Shown one piece after another: positions 17,904-28,530 of a stretch of DNA of 38,532 nt (the stretch's first letter is position 1; every line of letters starts with the position of its first letter). A program made the position numbers and the translations under genes. Origin of the DNA: Coraliomargarita sp. (GTDB lineage Bacteria; Verrucomicrobiota; Verrucomicrobiia; Opitutales; Coraliomargaritaceae); contig PAAN01000034.1 of NCBI GenBank assembly GCA_002699365.1, positions 1-38,532 of the forward strand, read 5' to 3'. Under the pieces are notes generated by a model. That model was not told the origin of the DNA. It was given only the letters and a program-made list of their open reading frames with translations, and searched no databases.

Positions 17904-19211
17904 TTAAGCTTTCAGTGCTTGATCTAGGTCGGCTATAATATCTTCAATTGCTTCAATGCCAACAGAGAGACGAACAAAATCAGGGGTCACTCCCGCAGAG
18001 TGTTGTTGTTCTTCGCTAAGTTGTTGATGCGTAGTTGTGGCAGGATGAATAGCTAGAGACTTTGCATCTCCTATATTGGCCAGGTGGCTAAATACTTTGA
18101 GATGATCAATGAATTTTGCACCTGCTTGCTTACCACCTTTTACCCCAAAGCCCAAAAGTCCGCCAAACATTTGCGGGGCAAAATACTTATCGGCTGCAAG
18201 CCTGTGTGGGCTGTCAGATAGTCCTGGGTAATTCACCCAACTAACTTGTGGATGCTGTGAAAGAAATTGCGCGACCTTGAGCGTATTACTGCAATGACGC
18301 TCCATTCTAAGATGAAGAGTTTCAATTCCTTGAATTTGAAGGAATGAATTAAAAGGAGAGGCGCAGTTACCAGTATCTCGCAACCACTGTAGCCGCATCT
18401 TCATTATGTATGCTATGTTAGCCCCGCCAGCTGGCTCAAATGCTTTAAATACATCCCAATGAACCAATCCATGATAGCTAGGATCAGGCGATGTGAATTC
18501 TGAGAAACGACCACTGCCCCAATCAAAATTACCACCATCGATGACTATTCCTCCTATACTAGTACCATGTCCCCCTAAGTATTTAGTTAGACTATTAACA
18601 ACGACATTTGCACCGTGTTCAAGTGGCCGACACACGGCTGGAGAAGCTGCAGTGTTATCGATGATAAGGGGCAATTGATGTTTTTTGCAGACTGCAGATA
18701 TTTCTTCAAATGGAAATATGTTCAGCTTAGGGTTGCCTACAGTATCTCCGTAAATAGCTTTGGTTTTATCATCAATGAGTGGTTCAAATGATTCTGGGTT
18801 TTCCGCGTCAGCAAAACGTACCTCAATACCTAATTTTGGTAGTGTGTATTTAAATAGGGTGTAGGTACCCCCGTAAAGTTGTGCTGCAGACACAATATTA
18901 TCTCCAGCTTGCACTATGTTTAGGATGGCATTGGTTATAGCTGCCTGTCCGCTCGCATGAGCTAATCCAGCGACTCCACCCTCAAGCGCAGCGACTCTTT
19001 TTTCGAGAACATCTGTCGTCGGATTCATAATTCGGGTATAGATGTACCCCAACTCTTCTAATGCAAATAGCTTCGCTGCATGATCTGAATCTCGGAACAT
19101 GTAACTAGTGGTTTGATAAATAGGAACAGCTCTAGAGCCAGCTGTTGTATTTGGATCGTGTCCTGCGTGTACAGCGAGAGTCGCTAATTTGGGTGTGTTT
19201 ATTTCGCTCAT
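17904..19211 (-). CDS. metY: O-acetylhomoserine sulfhydrylase (PLP enzyme)
   Basis: Makes homocysteine from O-acetylhomoserine and sulfide in methionine synthesis; cytosolic, tetrameric in the family. The length of 435 residues is typical of MetY rather than the shorter MetB/MetC. The PLP lysine is Lys210 in [34 protein letters not shown] is the N-terminal PLP-phosphate region, and [13 protein letters not shown] the C-terminal conserved block. It is 48 bases downstream of a TMTC-like gene on the same strand. The spacer is too short for a SAM riboswitch. O-acetylserine sulfhydrylase side activity is possible in this family. Confidence 0.95.
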   Translation of the reverse strand: MSEINTPKLATLAVHAGHDPNTTAGSRAVPIYQTTSYMFRDSDHAAKLFALEELGYIYTRIMNPTTDVLEKRVAALEGGVAGLAHASGQAAITNAILNIVQAGDNIVSAAQLYGGTYTLFKYTLPKLGIEVRFADAENPESFEPLIDDKTKAIYGDTVGNPKLNIFPFEEISAVCKKHQLPLIIDNTAASPAVCRPLEHGANVVVNSLTKYLGGHGTSIGGIVIDGGNFDWGSGRFSEFTSPDPSYHGLVHWDVFKAFEPAGGANIAYIMKMRLQWLRDTGNCASPFNSFLQIQGIETLHLRMERHCSNTLKVAQFLSQHPQVSWVNYPGLSDSPHRLAADKYFAPQMFGGLLGFGVKGGKQAGAKFIDHLKVFSHLANIGDAKSLAIHPATTTHQQLSEEQQHSAGVTPDFVRLSVGIEAIEDIIADLDQALKA

Positions 19212-19259
19212 GGGTTTATGTTTTTTACATTAAAATCGCTCTTTTATGCGTGTTTTTAC

Positions 19260-20807
19260 TTATTTTAAGAGTTTTCTAATTTTATCTGCTTCCCATTGTT
19301 TGCCGATTTGTCCGTAAAAATCAACTGCTTCTTTTATAAATTCTTGGCTCGGTTCGGACTCTCTGAGTACGCGTTGGTATTGTTTGTATGCATTTCCAAA
19401 TTCACGCCCTTGGCGCAGCGCGCCTGCATAAATGGTACGAATAGTTATGTTATCAGGTTCTTTCTCTAATATTTCCTCTAATAACGTAAGGAGCCCCCCG
19501 TGCGGTAGATCCGTACTGTTGTTGGCTATTAATGTATCGATATAAGCGATTTTAGGTAATGTAGATTCTGGCCATGTTGTTACTATTTGTTTCCACATTC
19601 TTTCAGGTTTACTAACCGAGTAAGCAAACGATGCTGTTAATGTTAGTTCAGTAATTAGTAAAATAGACATGCCGATACGCCATGCCAATACCGAGCCAGC
19701 CTTTACTCGATGAGCAATAGTAGCAGCGCCGCATATAATTAATGAAATGATTGCAGGCAACGCTACATAGTGAGCATGATCTTCGTGAGCTATAGTTCCG
19801 TCTATGAATGCGCCCCTAGTAATTAGGCCTGGAATTAAAAGTAACAAGTAACTAAGTAGGCCAAATATTATTGCGCGCGCCCATCCCTTCCGGAGATTAA
19901 AAATAGCTAATAAAAAGAAGGGTACAAATAATAAAAAAGGTAGTAGAAAAATATCTTTAGAAGTTGTGTAAGTAGCTTCTATATTTGTTGCATAAAAAAG
20001 TGAAGGATTTGTCGGTAAGAATGCCTGCTTAAAGAAGAAATTCATATTTTGTCCCATGGTCTGGAGGAGCCCATCATCCCCAGAATTGCCTAATACATTA
20101 CTCGCCGAACCAGCTATCCATAGTCCGATAAACAGGCATAAGCAGAGCACTGGTAGTAAATAATTAATATGCTCTAATCTTATTTTGGATTCCTTCTTGA
20201 AGTTGCAAAGTATTGAAATAAACGGAATAGCTAAGGCTGCAGGATGTATTATGCATGCAACTACTGTTAACAAAATATACTTTATGTAGTATTTCCTGCC
20301 GCCTCTATCGATACCCCAACTAAAGGCGGTTAAAATTGCAATCAATCCTACTATCTCATGGCGGTAACCTGGCCAGAATAGCGTTTGCACTGTGGTCGGG
20401 TGGATTGCAAAGACCATAGCCGCCGCCCACGCTCCATCTAGGTCAAGCCTCTGGAGTATTTTTAAAATTAGAATCGCAGCTATTAAGTGTAAGGTTATGT
20501 TAATTCCATAATGAAGTATGCTTATCGGTAATGGAATTGCTTGTTCAATCCAATAAGATGTGAGGCTTATTGGATCATTATCTCGAAGACTTTCAATTTT
20601 CCAGGCATCCTGCCATCGTTGATCGGAGGTGTAAGTACTTCGCTCTACATGATCATGTGTGGACCAAACTGATTGAGAAAGTAACAGCGGGAAGAATCCA
20701 GTAATTGTAATAACAAATAAACAGGCATAGCTCCATACCCCAGCTTTTTTCGGGATGGATGTCCTGCGCCTACGTAGCTGATTACGTGTTTTTGTAATTC
20801 TCTTCAT
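19260..20807 (-). CDS. TMTC-like polytopic membrane protein with C-terminal TPR-like region
   Basis: Membrane protein of 515 residues. A basic N-terminus (RRRRTSIPKK) precedes the first helix, and about ten further helices follow. The blocks NITLHLIAAILILKIL and AMVFAIHPTTVQTLFWPGYRHE, and later HEDHAHYVALPAI, resemble the TMTC/GT-C type membrane proteins (LLLHALNA..., FALHPI.TE.V.W..GR.D, .RYLYLP), whose eukaryotic members are O-mannosyltransferases. Residues from about 430 on (LLTLLEEILEKEPDNITIRT, then YKQYQRVLRESEPSQ) look like TPR helices. The DxD-type loop acid expected near STHDHVE is present. Substrate unknown; a glycosyltransferase role is inference. It starts four bases after a DUF192 lipoprotein gene, so the two are probably co-transcribed. 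Confidence 0.7.
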   Translation of the reverse strand: MKRITKTRNQLRRRRTSIPKKAGVWSYACLFVITITGFFPLLLSQSVWSTHDHVERSTYTSDQRWQDAWKIESLRDNDPISLTSYWIEQAIPLPISILHYGINITLHLIAAILILKILQRLDLDGAWAAAMVFAIHPTTVQTLFWPGYRHEIVGLIAILTAFSWGIDRGGRKYYIKYILLTVVACIIHPAALAIPFISILCNFKKESKIRLEHINYLLPVLCLCLFIGLWIAGSASNVLGNSGDDGLLQTMGQNMNFFFKQAFLPTNPSLFYATNIEATYTTSKDIFLLPFLLFVPFFLLAIFNLRKGWARAIIFGLLSYLLLLIPGLITRGAFIDGTIAHEDHAHYVALPAIISLIICGAATIAHRVKAGSVLAWRIGMSILLITELTLTASFAYSVSKPERMWKQIVTTWPESTLPKIAYIDTLIANNSTDLPHGGLLTLLEEILEKEPDNITIRTIYAGALRQGREFGNAYKQYQRVLRESEPSQEFIKEAVDFYGQIGKQWEADKIRKLLK

Positions 20808-20811
20808 GTAC

Positions 20812-21309
20812 TTATAGTCTTAATAAGCTAGGCTCTATTCCTCTTTTGCTAATTGCTTCAAGTAATGCTTCTCGATCAATTTGAGCATCGATTCCTATAC
20901 CATTATACTCATACCAGTTTTGGTTCATCTCTATCGCGAATTTTATATCGTCTCTATGAGAAGAGACAGAAGTTTCATCATAAGGATAGAGTTTACAGAT
21001 CTCTTTTAACTGGCCCGATGCATCATAATATCCGAGATCGAGTGCAATTTCGGTGTTGCGCATCCAAAAATGCTGTTGCCTTGGAGTTTCGAAAATAAAT
21101 AGCATCCCATGGTGTGGCTTTAACTTTTCTCTAAACATAAGGCCTCTACTGCGCTCTTCATCGTTAAGAGCCAATTGAAGATAAGCTAATTGTGGCCCTA
21201 TAGAGATCGGAAAATAAGTATCTTTGGTGGCATCTGCTTTAGGTGTAACAGTTACCGGATTGCAAGCACTCAAAAACAAACCAAAAATAATTAGCTTTGG
21301 TAGTAGCAT
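20812..21309 (-). CDS. DUF192 family lipoprotein
   Basis: Exported DUF192 (COG1430) protein. The core GLMFREKLKPHHGMLFIF, then HFWMRNTEIALDLGYYD, then FAIEMNQNWYEYNGI is the complete family signature. From the ATG at 21309 (165 residues) the N-terminus is a short lipoprotein signal ending in FLSAC, so Cys16 would be lipidated. An in-frame TTG at 21336 would add nine residues with three basic ones (MKYLQKSIR), giving a more classical signal n-region; the start is undecided. Function of the family is unknown. The gene precedes the TMTC-like gene by four bases and is divergent from the M24 peptidase. Confidence 0.88.
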   Translation of the reverse strand: MLLPKLIIFGLFLSACNPVTVTPKADATKDTYFPISIGPQLAYLQLALNDEERSRGLMFREKLKPHHGMLFIFETPRQQHFWMRNTEIALDLGYYDASGQLKEICKLYPYDETSVSSHRDDIKFAIEMNQNWYEYNGIGIDAQIDREALLEAISKRGIEPSLLRL

Positions 21310-21394
21310 TCGGATGGATTTTTGTAGGTATTTCAATTAATAAGAATTAAATATAAACAGTGACCTGCTACAACTCAAACGACAACATTCATAT

Positions 21395-22543
21395 ATGAAA
21401 AGTAAATCCTCAGAAGCTCGTTTTTTATATACTAGCTCGGAGCAATCAGCGGATGCGTATTACCTAACTGGTGTTTTTGTGCCAGACCCTTTTCTTTGTG
21501 GTGTGATTAGGGGTCGCAGTTTTGCTGTGGTTAATCGATTGGAATATCGGCGTGTAAAAAAGCTCTCTAATCTCGATTCAGTTTATTTGTTAGAGACACT
21601 TCAATTAGAGGTATCTAAATTACTTAAAATAGACGTTAGCGCAGTAGGTCCAGCTGAATTGATTTTTTACATCCTTAGCAGATACAAGCTTAGTAAAAGC
21701 GTAGAAGTACCCGCTTCATTTCCAGCTATCTATTATGCAAGGCTGCAGGCAATGGGAGTAAAGATAATTATATTCGAGGACCCATTTTTTCCTCAGCGCG
21801 CAATAAAGTGCGACGACGAAGTATACGCTATTAGGGCTGGTAATGCTGCTAGTGCTGCGGGTATACGAGCAGCAGAAAAAGTTCTTCGTATGGCTAGCAT
21901 TGAAGGTAAGCTACTGAAGTATAAGGGACGTACCTTGACTTCCGATTCGCTACGTCAAGTAATCGACAAAGCCTGTCTTGGTAAAGGGGCTATAGCAAGC
22001 AACACAATTGTTGCTGGTGGACTTCAGGCGTGTGATCCTCATGAGGTTGGATTTGGCCCACTGCGAGCAAATGAGCTAATTATAATAGATGTTTTTCCAC
22101 GAGTACGTCAAACTGGTTACCATGGAGATATGACTCGGACGTTCTTAAAGGGTGTAGCTAATGATGCACAAAGGGCTTTGGTTAACGCAGTTAGAGAGGC
22201 TCAATTATCAGCTCGTGAACGAATTAAAGCGGGCGTTAGTGGGGCTAGTGTCCATAAAGCCGCTTGCAAAGTATTTACCGAGCGCGGATTTGTTACGGAA
22301 CGAAGAGGTGACAACTATTTTGGATTTATTCATTCAACAGGCCATGGGCTAGGTTTAGATGTGCATGAGCATCCACCCATTTCTGCTAGTTCCAACCGAT
22401 TGCGTACAGGTCACGTGATCACTGTGGAACCCGGATTATATTATCCTGAGATTGGGGCTTGTCGGATTGAAGATGTTATACGTGTCACTGCCGAAGGAGG
22501 GGAGTTACTCTCTTCGATGCATTACCGTTGGTGTTTTAGGTAA
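21395..22543 (+). CDS. M24 family metallopeptidase (Xaa-Pro aminopeptidase-like)
   Basis: Cytosolic aminopeptidase-type enzyme, 382 residues. The N-terminal half (about 1-160) is a creatinase-N-like domain. The C-terminal pita-bread domain holds the five metal ligands in order: Asp in IIIDVFPR, Asp in GYHGDMTRTF, His in HSTGHGLGLDVHEHPP, Glu in VITVEPGLYYPE and Glu in CRIEDV. No signal peptide is seen. The most likely activity is cleavage of an N-terminal residue before proline, but substrate specificity cannot be read. Its TAA stop directly touches the stop of convergent argS. Confidence 0.9.
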   Translation: MKSKSSEARFLYTSSEQSADAYYLTGVFVPDPFLCGVIRGRSFAVVNRLEYRRVKKLSNLDSVYLLETLQLEVSKLLKIDVSAVGPAELIFYILSRYKLSKSVEVPASFPAIYYARLQAMGVKIIIFEDPFFPQRAIKCDDEVYAIRAGNAASAAGIRAAEKVLRMASIEGKLLKYKGRTLTSDSLRQVIDKACLGKGAIASNTIVAGGLQACDPHEVGFGPLRANELIIIDVFPRVRQTGYHGDMTRTFLKGVANDAQRALVNAVREAQLSARERIKAGVSGASVHKAACKVFTERGFVTERRGDNYFGFIHSTGHGLGLDVHEHPPISASSNRLRTGHVITVEPGLYYPEIGACRIEDVIRVTAEGGELLSSMHYRWCFR

Positions 22544-24322
22544 TTACATTCGCTCGAGAGTAGAAATTCCAAGTAGATTTAAACCTATTTGGAGGACTGT
22601 ACGCGTACGAGCACAAATCAGCAAGCGCCGTGCACGCACCGCAGAACTATCTACCATCACTTTATCGGAATTGTAGAAACTACTATAACAACCAGCTAAC
22701 TCATATAAATAAGTACATAAAAAATGAGGCCTTAAGTCATTTAAGGATAGCTCTACAGCATGGATAAATTCGATTAATTTTCGAGCTAGGGCAAATTCGG
22801 TTGCAGTTTCTAGTGGACTCGCTTCGATTAGTAAATTCTCAGGATCTACATTAACTTTACGAAAGATGCTATTAATTCGTGCTACAGCATACAGTAAATA
22901 GGGCGCGGTATTTCCTTCAAAGCTTAACATCCGATCCCAGTTAAATTCATAGTCTAGGGTGCGATTTGATGAGAGGTCTGCATATTTTAGAGCGCCAACG
23001 CCAATTATATCTCCAATCCTGCGACGCTCCGATTCGCTAAGTGCCGGATTTTTTTGAGTAACTACTTGGAACGCTCGCTCCCTAGCTTCATCCAGCAAGG
23101 CCTGTAATCTTATTGTTTGCCCAGACTTCGTTTTAAAAGGCTTTTTATCTTCTCCTAAAATTGTGCCCCAATATACGTGACGCATTAAAGGTAAAGGATA
23201 CTTTTTTTGAGAAAACCATTTTTCTGTAGTTAAGAAAAGTTGCTGAAAATGGTCTTGCTGACGAGAGTCGGTTAGATAAATCACTTCTTGGGCACGATAG
23301 GTCTCTACCCGGTAGAGTACAGTTGCTAGATCCGTAGAAGCGTAATTAGAGGCTCCATCTTTTTTACGAATATTGAAAGGATAGGGTCGTTCATTATTAC
23401 GCGAGAATTTCTTCACCTCGTCATGCCAAACTACTAGTGCTCCCTGACTTTCCTCCGCTAGGCCTATTTCAGATAATTCTTTGTATATACGCCCAACCTT
23501 ATCTTGGTAAAAGGACTCCCCTAAAGAGACATCTACAGATACGCCCAGTTGCTTAAATATTTGGTCAAAAGCTACCTTAGAAATAGCCACTATTTTTTGC
23601 CAAATTGCTGCATTCTCGGGATCGCCTGCTTGTAGTTTAACTAATTCATTGCGCGATTTGGTTCTAATTTCTGGCTGTTTTAGTTCTAGGGCAGAGCCAT
23701 CTTTGTATAATTGATCTAACTTAACTAAAGCATCGTCCCCTAATGCATCTAGCTCAACGCCCTCACGTTTAATTTGCATAATTAAAGTGCCAAAATTTGT
23801 ACCCCAATCACCTATATGGTTATCGCGAGTTGTCTTTGCTCCACAAAAATCAAGAAGGCGTGCGATCGCTTCTCCTATAACCATCGGACGAAGATGTCCA
23901 ATATGTGCTTGTTTGGCAGTATTCGCACTAGGGTAGTCAATTACTATACGGCGATCCTTCTTTATACGACCCGCGCCTAATTCGAAATCACTGGGGGCCG
24001 CGAATTTTTGTAGCCACTGCCAATAAAATTTTGCAGTTAGTTTAAAATTAATAAAGCCAGGACCAGCCAGTGAGAGATTCACCATGTCAGAGTCAAATTG
24101 GCCTGAATTATTGGCAGAATCAATGAGCGATTGGGCTAATTTTCGAGGATTTTCCCGCGTAATTTTTGCATGTCCAAGTACTCCGTTTGCTTGATAGTCG
24201 CCAAATTTTGGGTCGGCTAGTCGTACACCAGGACAAAACTTTATATCAAATCCAGCTGTTTGGGATGCAATTTCTTGAAGTGCAACTTCGATCGTTTTAA
24301 TTGGGTTTAATTGAACCTGCAT
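22544..24322 (-). CDS. argS: Arginyl-tRNA synthetase
   Basis: Charges tRNA-Arg, 592 residues. The N-terminal Add-1 domain (about 1-115) precedes the class I catalytic core with the HIGH motif at residues 140-143 (QAHIGHLRPMVIGE). DNHIGDWGTNFGTL is the conserved follow-on block, and EFNWDRMLSFEGNTAPYLLYA leads into the C-terminal anticodon-binding domain. As in many ArgRS no canonical KMSK is present. The C-terminus ends LGISTLERM rather than the common DALRM-type end. The stop codon abuts the stop of the convergent peptidase with no spacer. Confidence 0.96.
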   Translation of the reverse strand: MQVQLNPIKTIEVALQEIASQTAGFDIKFCPGVRLADPKFGDYQANGVLGHAKITRENPRKLAQSLIDSANNSGQFDSDMVNLSLAGPGFINFKLTAKFYWQWLQKFAAPSDFELGAGRIKKDRRIVIDYPSANTAKQAHIGHLRPMVIGEAIARLLDFCGAKTTRDNHIGDWGTNFGTLIMQIKREGVELDALGDDALVKLDQLYKDGSALELKQPEIRTKSRNELVKLQAGDPENAAIWQKIVAISKVAFDQIFKQLGVSVDVSLGESFYQDKVGRIYKELSEIGLAEESQGALVVWHDEVKKFSRNNERPYPFNIRKKDGASNYASTDLATVLYRVETYRAQEVIYLTDSRQQDHFQQLFLTTEKWFSQKKYPLPLMRHVYWGTILGEDKKPFKTKSGQTIRLQALLDEARERAFQVVTQKNPALSESERRRIGDIIGVGALKYADLSSNRTLDYEFNWDRMLSFEGNTAPYLLYAVARINSIFRKVNVDPENLLIEASPLETATEFALARKLIEFIHAVELSLNDLRPHFLCTYLYELAGCYSSFYNSDKVMVDSSAVRARRLLICARTRTVLQIGLNLLGISTLERM

Positions 24323-24524
24323 AGTGCAAAAGAAAAACCTACGGCGTCTTGGTCAAGCACGCATATGATAACAATACGATAGTTAGTGAGAAAATAATTC
24401 TTAGTATCTAGAATATAGCATTGAAGGAGGAGTATTTTAAGCTCGACAAGTCGCCTCTTAATCGACTAACCTAAAGGATTGTGCCTGTTTCGAGGGCATC
24501 TTAACGATTCATATTTAAATTTTA

Positions 24525-25859
<1,335 letters not shown>

Positions 25860-25879
25860 ATTTGTCTTATTTTGAATCG

Positions 25880-25906
25880 AAAGGTCCTGATTGTCGTCAG
25901 GGCTTT
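25880..25906. terminator. Hairpin between convergent deoA-like gene and efp
   Basis: AAAGGTCCTGA (25880-25890) pairs with TCAGGGCTTT (25897-25906) with one bulged G and one T-G pair, loop of six. There is no good T run on either strand, so this is a weak terminator candidate in the convergent spacer. Confidence 0.35.
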
Positions 25907-25990
25907 ACGGTAGAGATTTATGATGGATAGAGTAACAGAAATGCACTTATGTTTAGCCGTATTCTCTTCGAACCGGTTCACTTCAGTTAT

Positions 25991-26548
25991 CTAAGCACGT
26001 CCTTGGTAGGTGCGCTCAACTGTACTCACTTTAATTAATTCACCTTCCTTTATAAATAAGGGAACTTGAACAGTTAATCCGGTTTCAAGTGTGGCGGGTT
26101 TTTGTACGTTCGAAGCGGTATCACCTTTAATACCTTCTGGCGATTCGACGACTTTCATCTCTATCGAGGCGGGAAGAACGATTTGTACTGGTTCGTCGTC
26201 GACATGTAAAATACTATAACTCTGATTTTCGACTAAGAAATCTTTTGCTTCTACAACTAGTTTCTCTGAAAGAATTATATCTTCAAAGCTCTCTGGATCC
26301 ATAAAGTGATATCCGTCACTATCGATGTAGCTGTACTCCAATTTTAAGCTTTCAGTGTGTAGAATATCAACGCTGTCAGTTGTTCGAATTTTTGTGTTAG
26401 TTGAAGAACCAGTACTTAAATTACGCATCGTAATTTGCATGAAGCCTGCTTGTCGCCCTTGGGTGCGATGCTGGACATCGAGTACTAAATGAGGTGCTCC
26501 TTGGTAATTAAGAACTTTGCCTTTACGAACTTCTGTAGGGGATGCCAT
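25991..26548 (-). CDS. efp: Elongation factor P (EfpL-like)
   Basis: Ribosome-binding factor that relieves stalling at polyproline, 185 residues in three OB-type domains. The N-terminus EVRKGKVLNYQGAPHLVLD and the end LIKVSTVERTYQGRA resemble the YeiP/EfpL branch as much as classical EF-P. The tip of the domain-I loop reads HRTQGRQAGF, putting Arg32 where E. coli EF-P has the beta-lysylated Lys34. The loop lacks the PGKG pattern, so EpmA-type lysylation is not expected. Arg-type tips are rhamnosylated by EarP in some bacteria, but no such gene is in the window. It lies 107 bases after the phosphatase gene on the same strand. Confidence 0.93.
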   Translation of the reverse strand: MASPTEVRKGKVLNYQGAPHLVLDVQHRTQGRQAGFMQITMRNLSTGSSTNTKIRTTDSVDILHTESLKLEYSYIDSDGYHFMDPESFEDIILSEKLVVEAKDFLVENQSYSILHVDDEPVQIVLPASIEMKVVESPEGIKGDTASNVQKPATLETGLTVQVPLFIKEGELIKVSTVERTYQGRA

Positions 26549-26655
26549 GTTAGATAATGATGAATTTTTAATTAAAAGGAGCGCACTTCATGTGGCAGTG
26601 CAGTCTACGTCTGTCAAGCTGGCAGCAATTCGTTCACGTACTATAGGAACTATTT

Positions 26656-27126
26656 TTAAACAGAATTGGTTAACTGAAGCAAATTGGTACAACCGTTTTC
26701 GAGTATGTCGAGTACATGCTCGAAGCCGTCACCTTTGCCGTAATATGGATCAGGAACTTCCTTTTCTGACCTTGATTTACAGTAGTCGCAAAAGAGCTGA
26801 ATTTTATCTTGAAATGTGCCGTCACGATCGAGCTTTTTGGCGTCGATTAAGTTATTAGTATCCATTGCAAGAATTAGATCATAGTAGGCTAAATCTTTCT
26901 CAACTATGGGACGCGCTCGACCGATTATTGGAATATTTCGTTTTCGTAGTGCACTTTGCATTCGAGAGTCTGGAGGTGATCCTTCATGAAAGTGCAAGGT
27001 GCCAGCAGAATCGATTTCGTAATTTTCGCTTAAGCCAGCAGAATTGACAAGTTCTTGGAATATGCATTGCGCTGCTGGTGATCTGCAGATATTACCCATA
27101 CAAAGAAATAGTATTCGTCGCTTCAT
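26656..27126 (-). CDS. Low-molecular-weight protein tyrosine phosphatase
   Basis: Cytosolic phosphatase of 156 residues. The P-loop C-x5-R is Cys9 to Arg15 in [14 protein letters not shown]. The general-acid Asp126 is in the VPDPYYG loop, followed by the usual tyrosines. This matches the Wzb/YwlE/ArsC-like LMW-PTP fold. Bacterial members act on protein tyrosine (exopolysaccharide kinases) or arginine phosphates; no kinase or polysaccharide locus is nearby, so the substrate is open. It lies 55 bases after the dus gene and may be co-transcribed with it. Confidence 0.92.
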   Translation of the reverse strand: MKRRILFLCMGNICRSPAAQCIFQELVNSAGLSENYEIDSAGTLHFHEGSPPDSRMQSALRKRNIPIIGRARPIVEKDLAYYDLILAMDTNNLIDAKKLDRDGTFQDKIQLFCDYCKSRSEKEVPDPYYGKGDGFEHVLDILENGCTNLLQLTNSV

Positions 27127-27181
27127 TTAATATAGTTTGATTTTTAAAAAATATTTATCAGTTAGAGTCTTTCTAAGTGCC

Positions 27182-28174
27182 TCAACCGTAAATACGAATA
27201 TGTTCTGTCGCTACGCGCTGTAAATCTGCTAACTGTACAACTGCTCCAAGTTCAGTGCGAATTTTCCGTGAGCCCGGCATGGCCTTGGTAAGCGCGATGA
27301 ATTTTGGTCGCATCCAACGCAGGTCCTTGTGCTTTTGCTCTCGAAAGGGCCGGTTCATAATATTTCGAGCATAATTAATAATAGTATCCCATCGTTCAGC
27401 AATACAGGGCGCAGTTGGAACATTCCCGTATTGTAGTGTATGCTTAATATCCCTAAATATCCATGGGTATCCCAAAGCAGCTCGACCAATCATCAAGCCA
27501 GCGCAATTAGTCGTCTTACGAAGTTGAAGTACCTCTGCCGCAGAGGTGATATTGCCGTTGCCGATTACTGGAATAGTCAGATTTTCAGCAACCTCAGAAA
27601 TAACTTCCCAGTTTGCCACGCCGCGATAGCCTTGCTCTTTTGTCCGCCCATGAATTGCGAGTGCTTGAGCGCCTAAATCCTGTGCGATATTGCCTACTTC
27701 CTGTGCGACTATACTAGTATCGTCCCAGCCAATACGAATTTTAATACTCACTGGTGTTTCAGGTACCGCTTTAATAACGGCTTGCGTTACTGCAGCTAAT
27801 TTAGGCAAATTTCGTAACATAGAGGAGCCAGCATCCATACAAATTACGCGTGCAGCAGGGCATCCAAAATTAATATCAATAAAATCTGGCTGCATACGAT
27901 CGACTAGCAGACGAGCGGCTTGTCCCATCGAATTAGGATTTGAGCCAAATATTTGAATGCCCATTGGTCGCTGCGATTCTGTAAAGTCAACAGTTTCCCA
28001 AAGTCGCTCATCACCACGAATAATTGCATCAGCCTGAACAAATTCTGTTACCATGACATCAGCGCCCTGGTCCTTGCATAGTTGACGAAATTCTACATCT
28101 GTGAAGCGCGCCATTGGGGCTAGAAAAAGTGGAAACTTACCGCCATTAAACCAAGGTAGTATCGAGTCGGCCAT
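27182..28174 (-). CDS. dusB: tRNA-dihydrouridine synthase
   Basis: FMN enzyme that reduces uridines in tRNA D-loops, 330 residues. The TIM-barrel start is [15 protein letters not shown]; the catalytic Cys105 lies in [14 protein letters not shown]-phosphate and base contacts are seen in [23 protein letters not shown] and [10 protein letters not shown], ending with [13 protein letters not shown]. The C-terminal helical tRNA-binding domain follows from about residue 245. The DusB-type assignment is by overall pattern; DusA/DusC cannot be fully excluded. It heads a possible dus-phosphatase-efp minus-strand unit. Confidence 0.92.
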   Translation of the reverse strand: MADSILPWFNGGKFPLFLAPMARFTDVEFRQLCKDQGADVMVTEFVQADAIIRGDERLWETVDFTESQRPMGIQIFGSNPNSMGQAARLLVDRMQPDFIDINFGCPAARVICMDAGSSMLRNLPKLAAVTQAVIKAVPETPVSIKIRIGWDDTSIVAQEVGNIAQDLGAQALAIHGRTKEQGYRGVANWEVISEVAENLTIPVIGNGNITSAAEVLQLRKTTNCAGLMIGRAALGYPWIFRDIKHTLQYGNVPTAPCIAERWDTIINYARNIMNRPFREQKHKDLRWMRPKFIALTKAMPGSRKIRTELGAVVQLADLQRVATEHIRIYG

Positions 28175-28229
28175 ATGATGTGATTTTTTTGTGACAATGT
28201 TACATTTTTACAGTAATAGTGTATATTAT

Positions 28230-28257
28230 TTGACGATTACAGCTTATGGTCTATATT
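28230..28257 (+). promoter_or_regulatory. Sigma70-type promoter of the small Cys-rich gene
   Basis: TTGACG (28230-28235), a 16-base spacer and TATATT (28252-28257). The start codon at 28294 is 36 bases after the -10 box. Each hexamer is one mismatch from consensus, the best promoter match I found in the window. Confidence 0.6.
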
Positions 28258-28293
28258 TTGTTTTGTTAATCTTAATATAAACACAAATTAGTT

Positions 28294-28494
28294 ATGAAAA
28301 AATTATTACTTATTCCATTCTTAATGTTTGCAGTTGTTGCTGTTGCGAGTGCTGGCTGTGGAGGTTGTGGTAGCAAAAGCGACGACAAGCCTGCTGCAAG
28401 TTCTGAGTGCTCGGATAGTCAATCCGATTCAAGTGCGAAGAAAAAAGAGTCCAACGATTCAAGTGCTATTGCGCCTTCATGCTGCCCTAAATAA
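28294..28494 (+). CDS. Small Cys-rich exported protein, unknown function
   Basis: Protein of 66 residues, not a family I recognise. Residues 1-20 form a clean signal peptide (MKKLLLIPFLMFAVVAVASA). The mature part begins GCGGCGSKSDDK, is rich in Ser, Asp and Lys, and ends SCCPK. There are five Cys in the mature part: 22, 25, 39, 63 and 64. Cys22 could also be lipidated, since SAGC is a relaxed lipobox. The paired CxxC and CC would suit metal or copper binding or disulfides; this is inference. It has its own strong promoter and a terminator at 28533, and stands between divergent dusB and a convergent symporter. The codons end cleanly in TAA and the ORF is not a shadow. Confidence 0.8.
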   Translation: MKKLLLIPFLMFAVVAVASAGCGGCGSKSDDKPAASSECSDSQSDSSAKKKESNDSSAIAPSCCPK

Positions 28495-28530
28495 ATATAT
28501 TATTTAATATTTTATTCTATAGGATATACA

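Noticed and set aside
19212..19259. Possible SAM riboswitch upstream of metY
   Set aside because: The spacer is only 48 bases, too short for any SAM riboswitch class of the usual size, and no conserved core was seen.
24420..24435. Strong GGAGG in the spacer before the phosphorylase gene
   Set aside because: No start codon at a useful distance and no frame follows it; the ATG at 24525 is about 90 bases away.
26588..26617. TTGACA on the minus strand upstream of efp
   Set aside because: No acceptable -10 box lies 16-18 bases downstream of it.
26517..26858. 113-residue plus-strand frame across the efp-phosphatase spacer
   Set aside because: Most of it lies antisense to the phosphatase gene and it has no recognisable domain or ribosome site.
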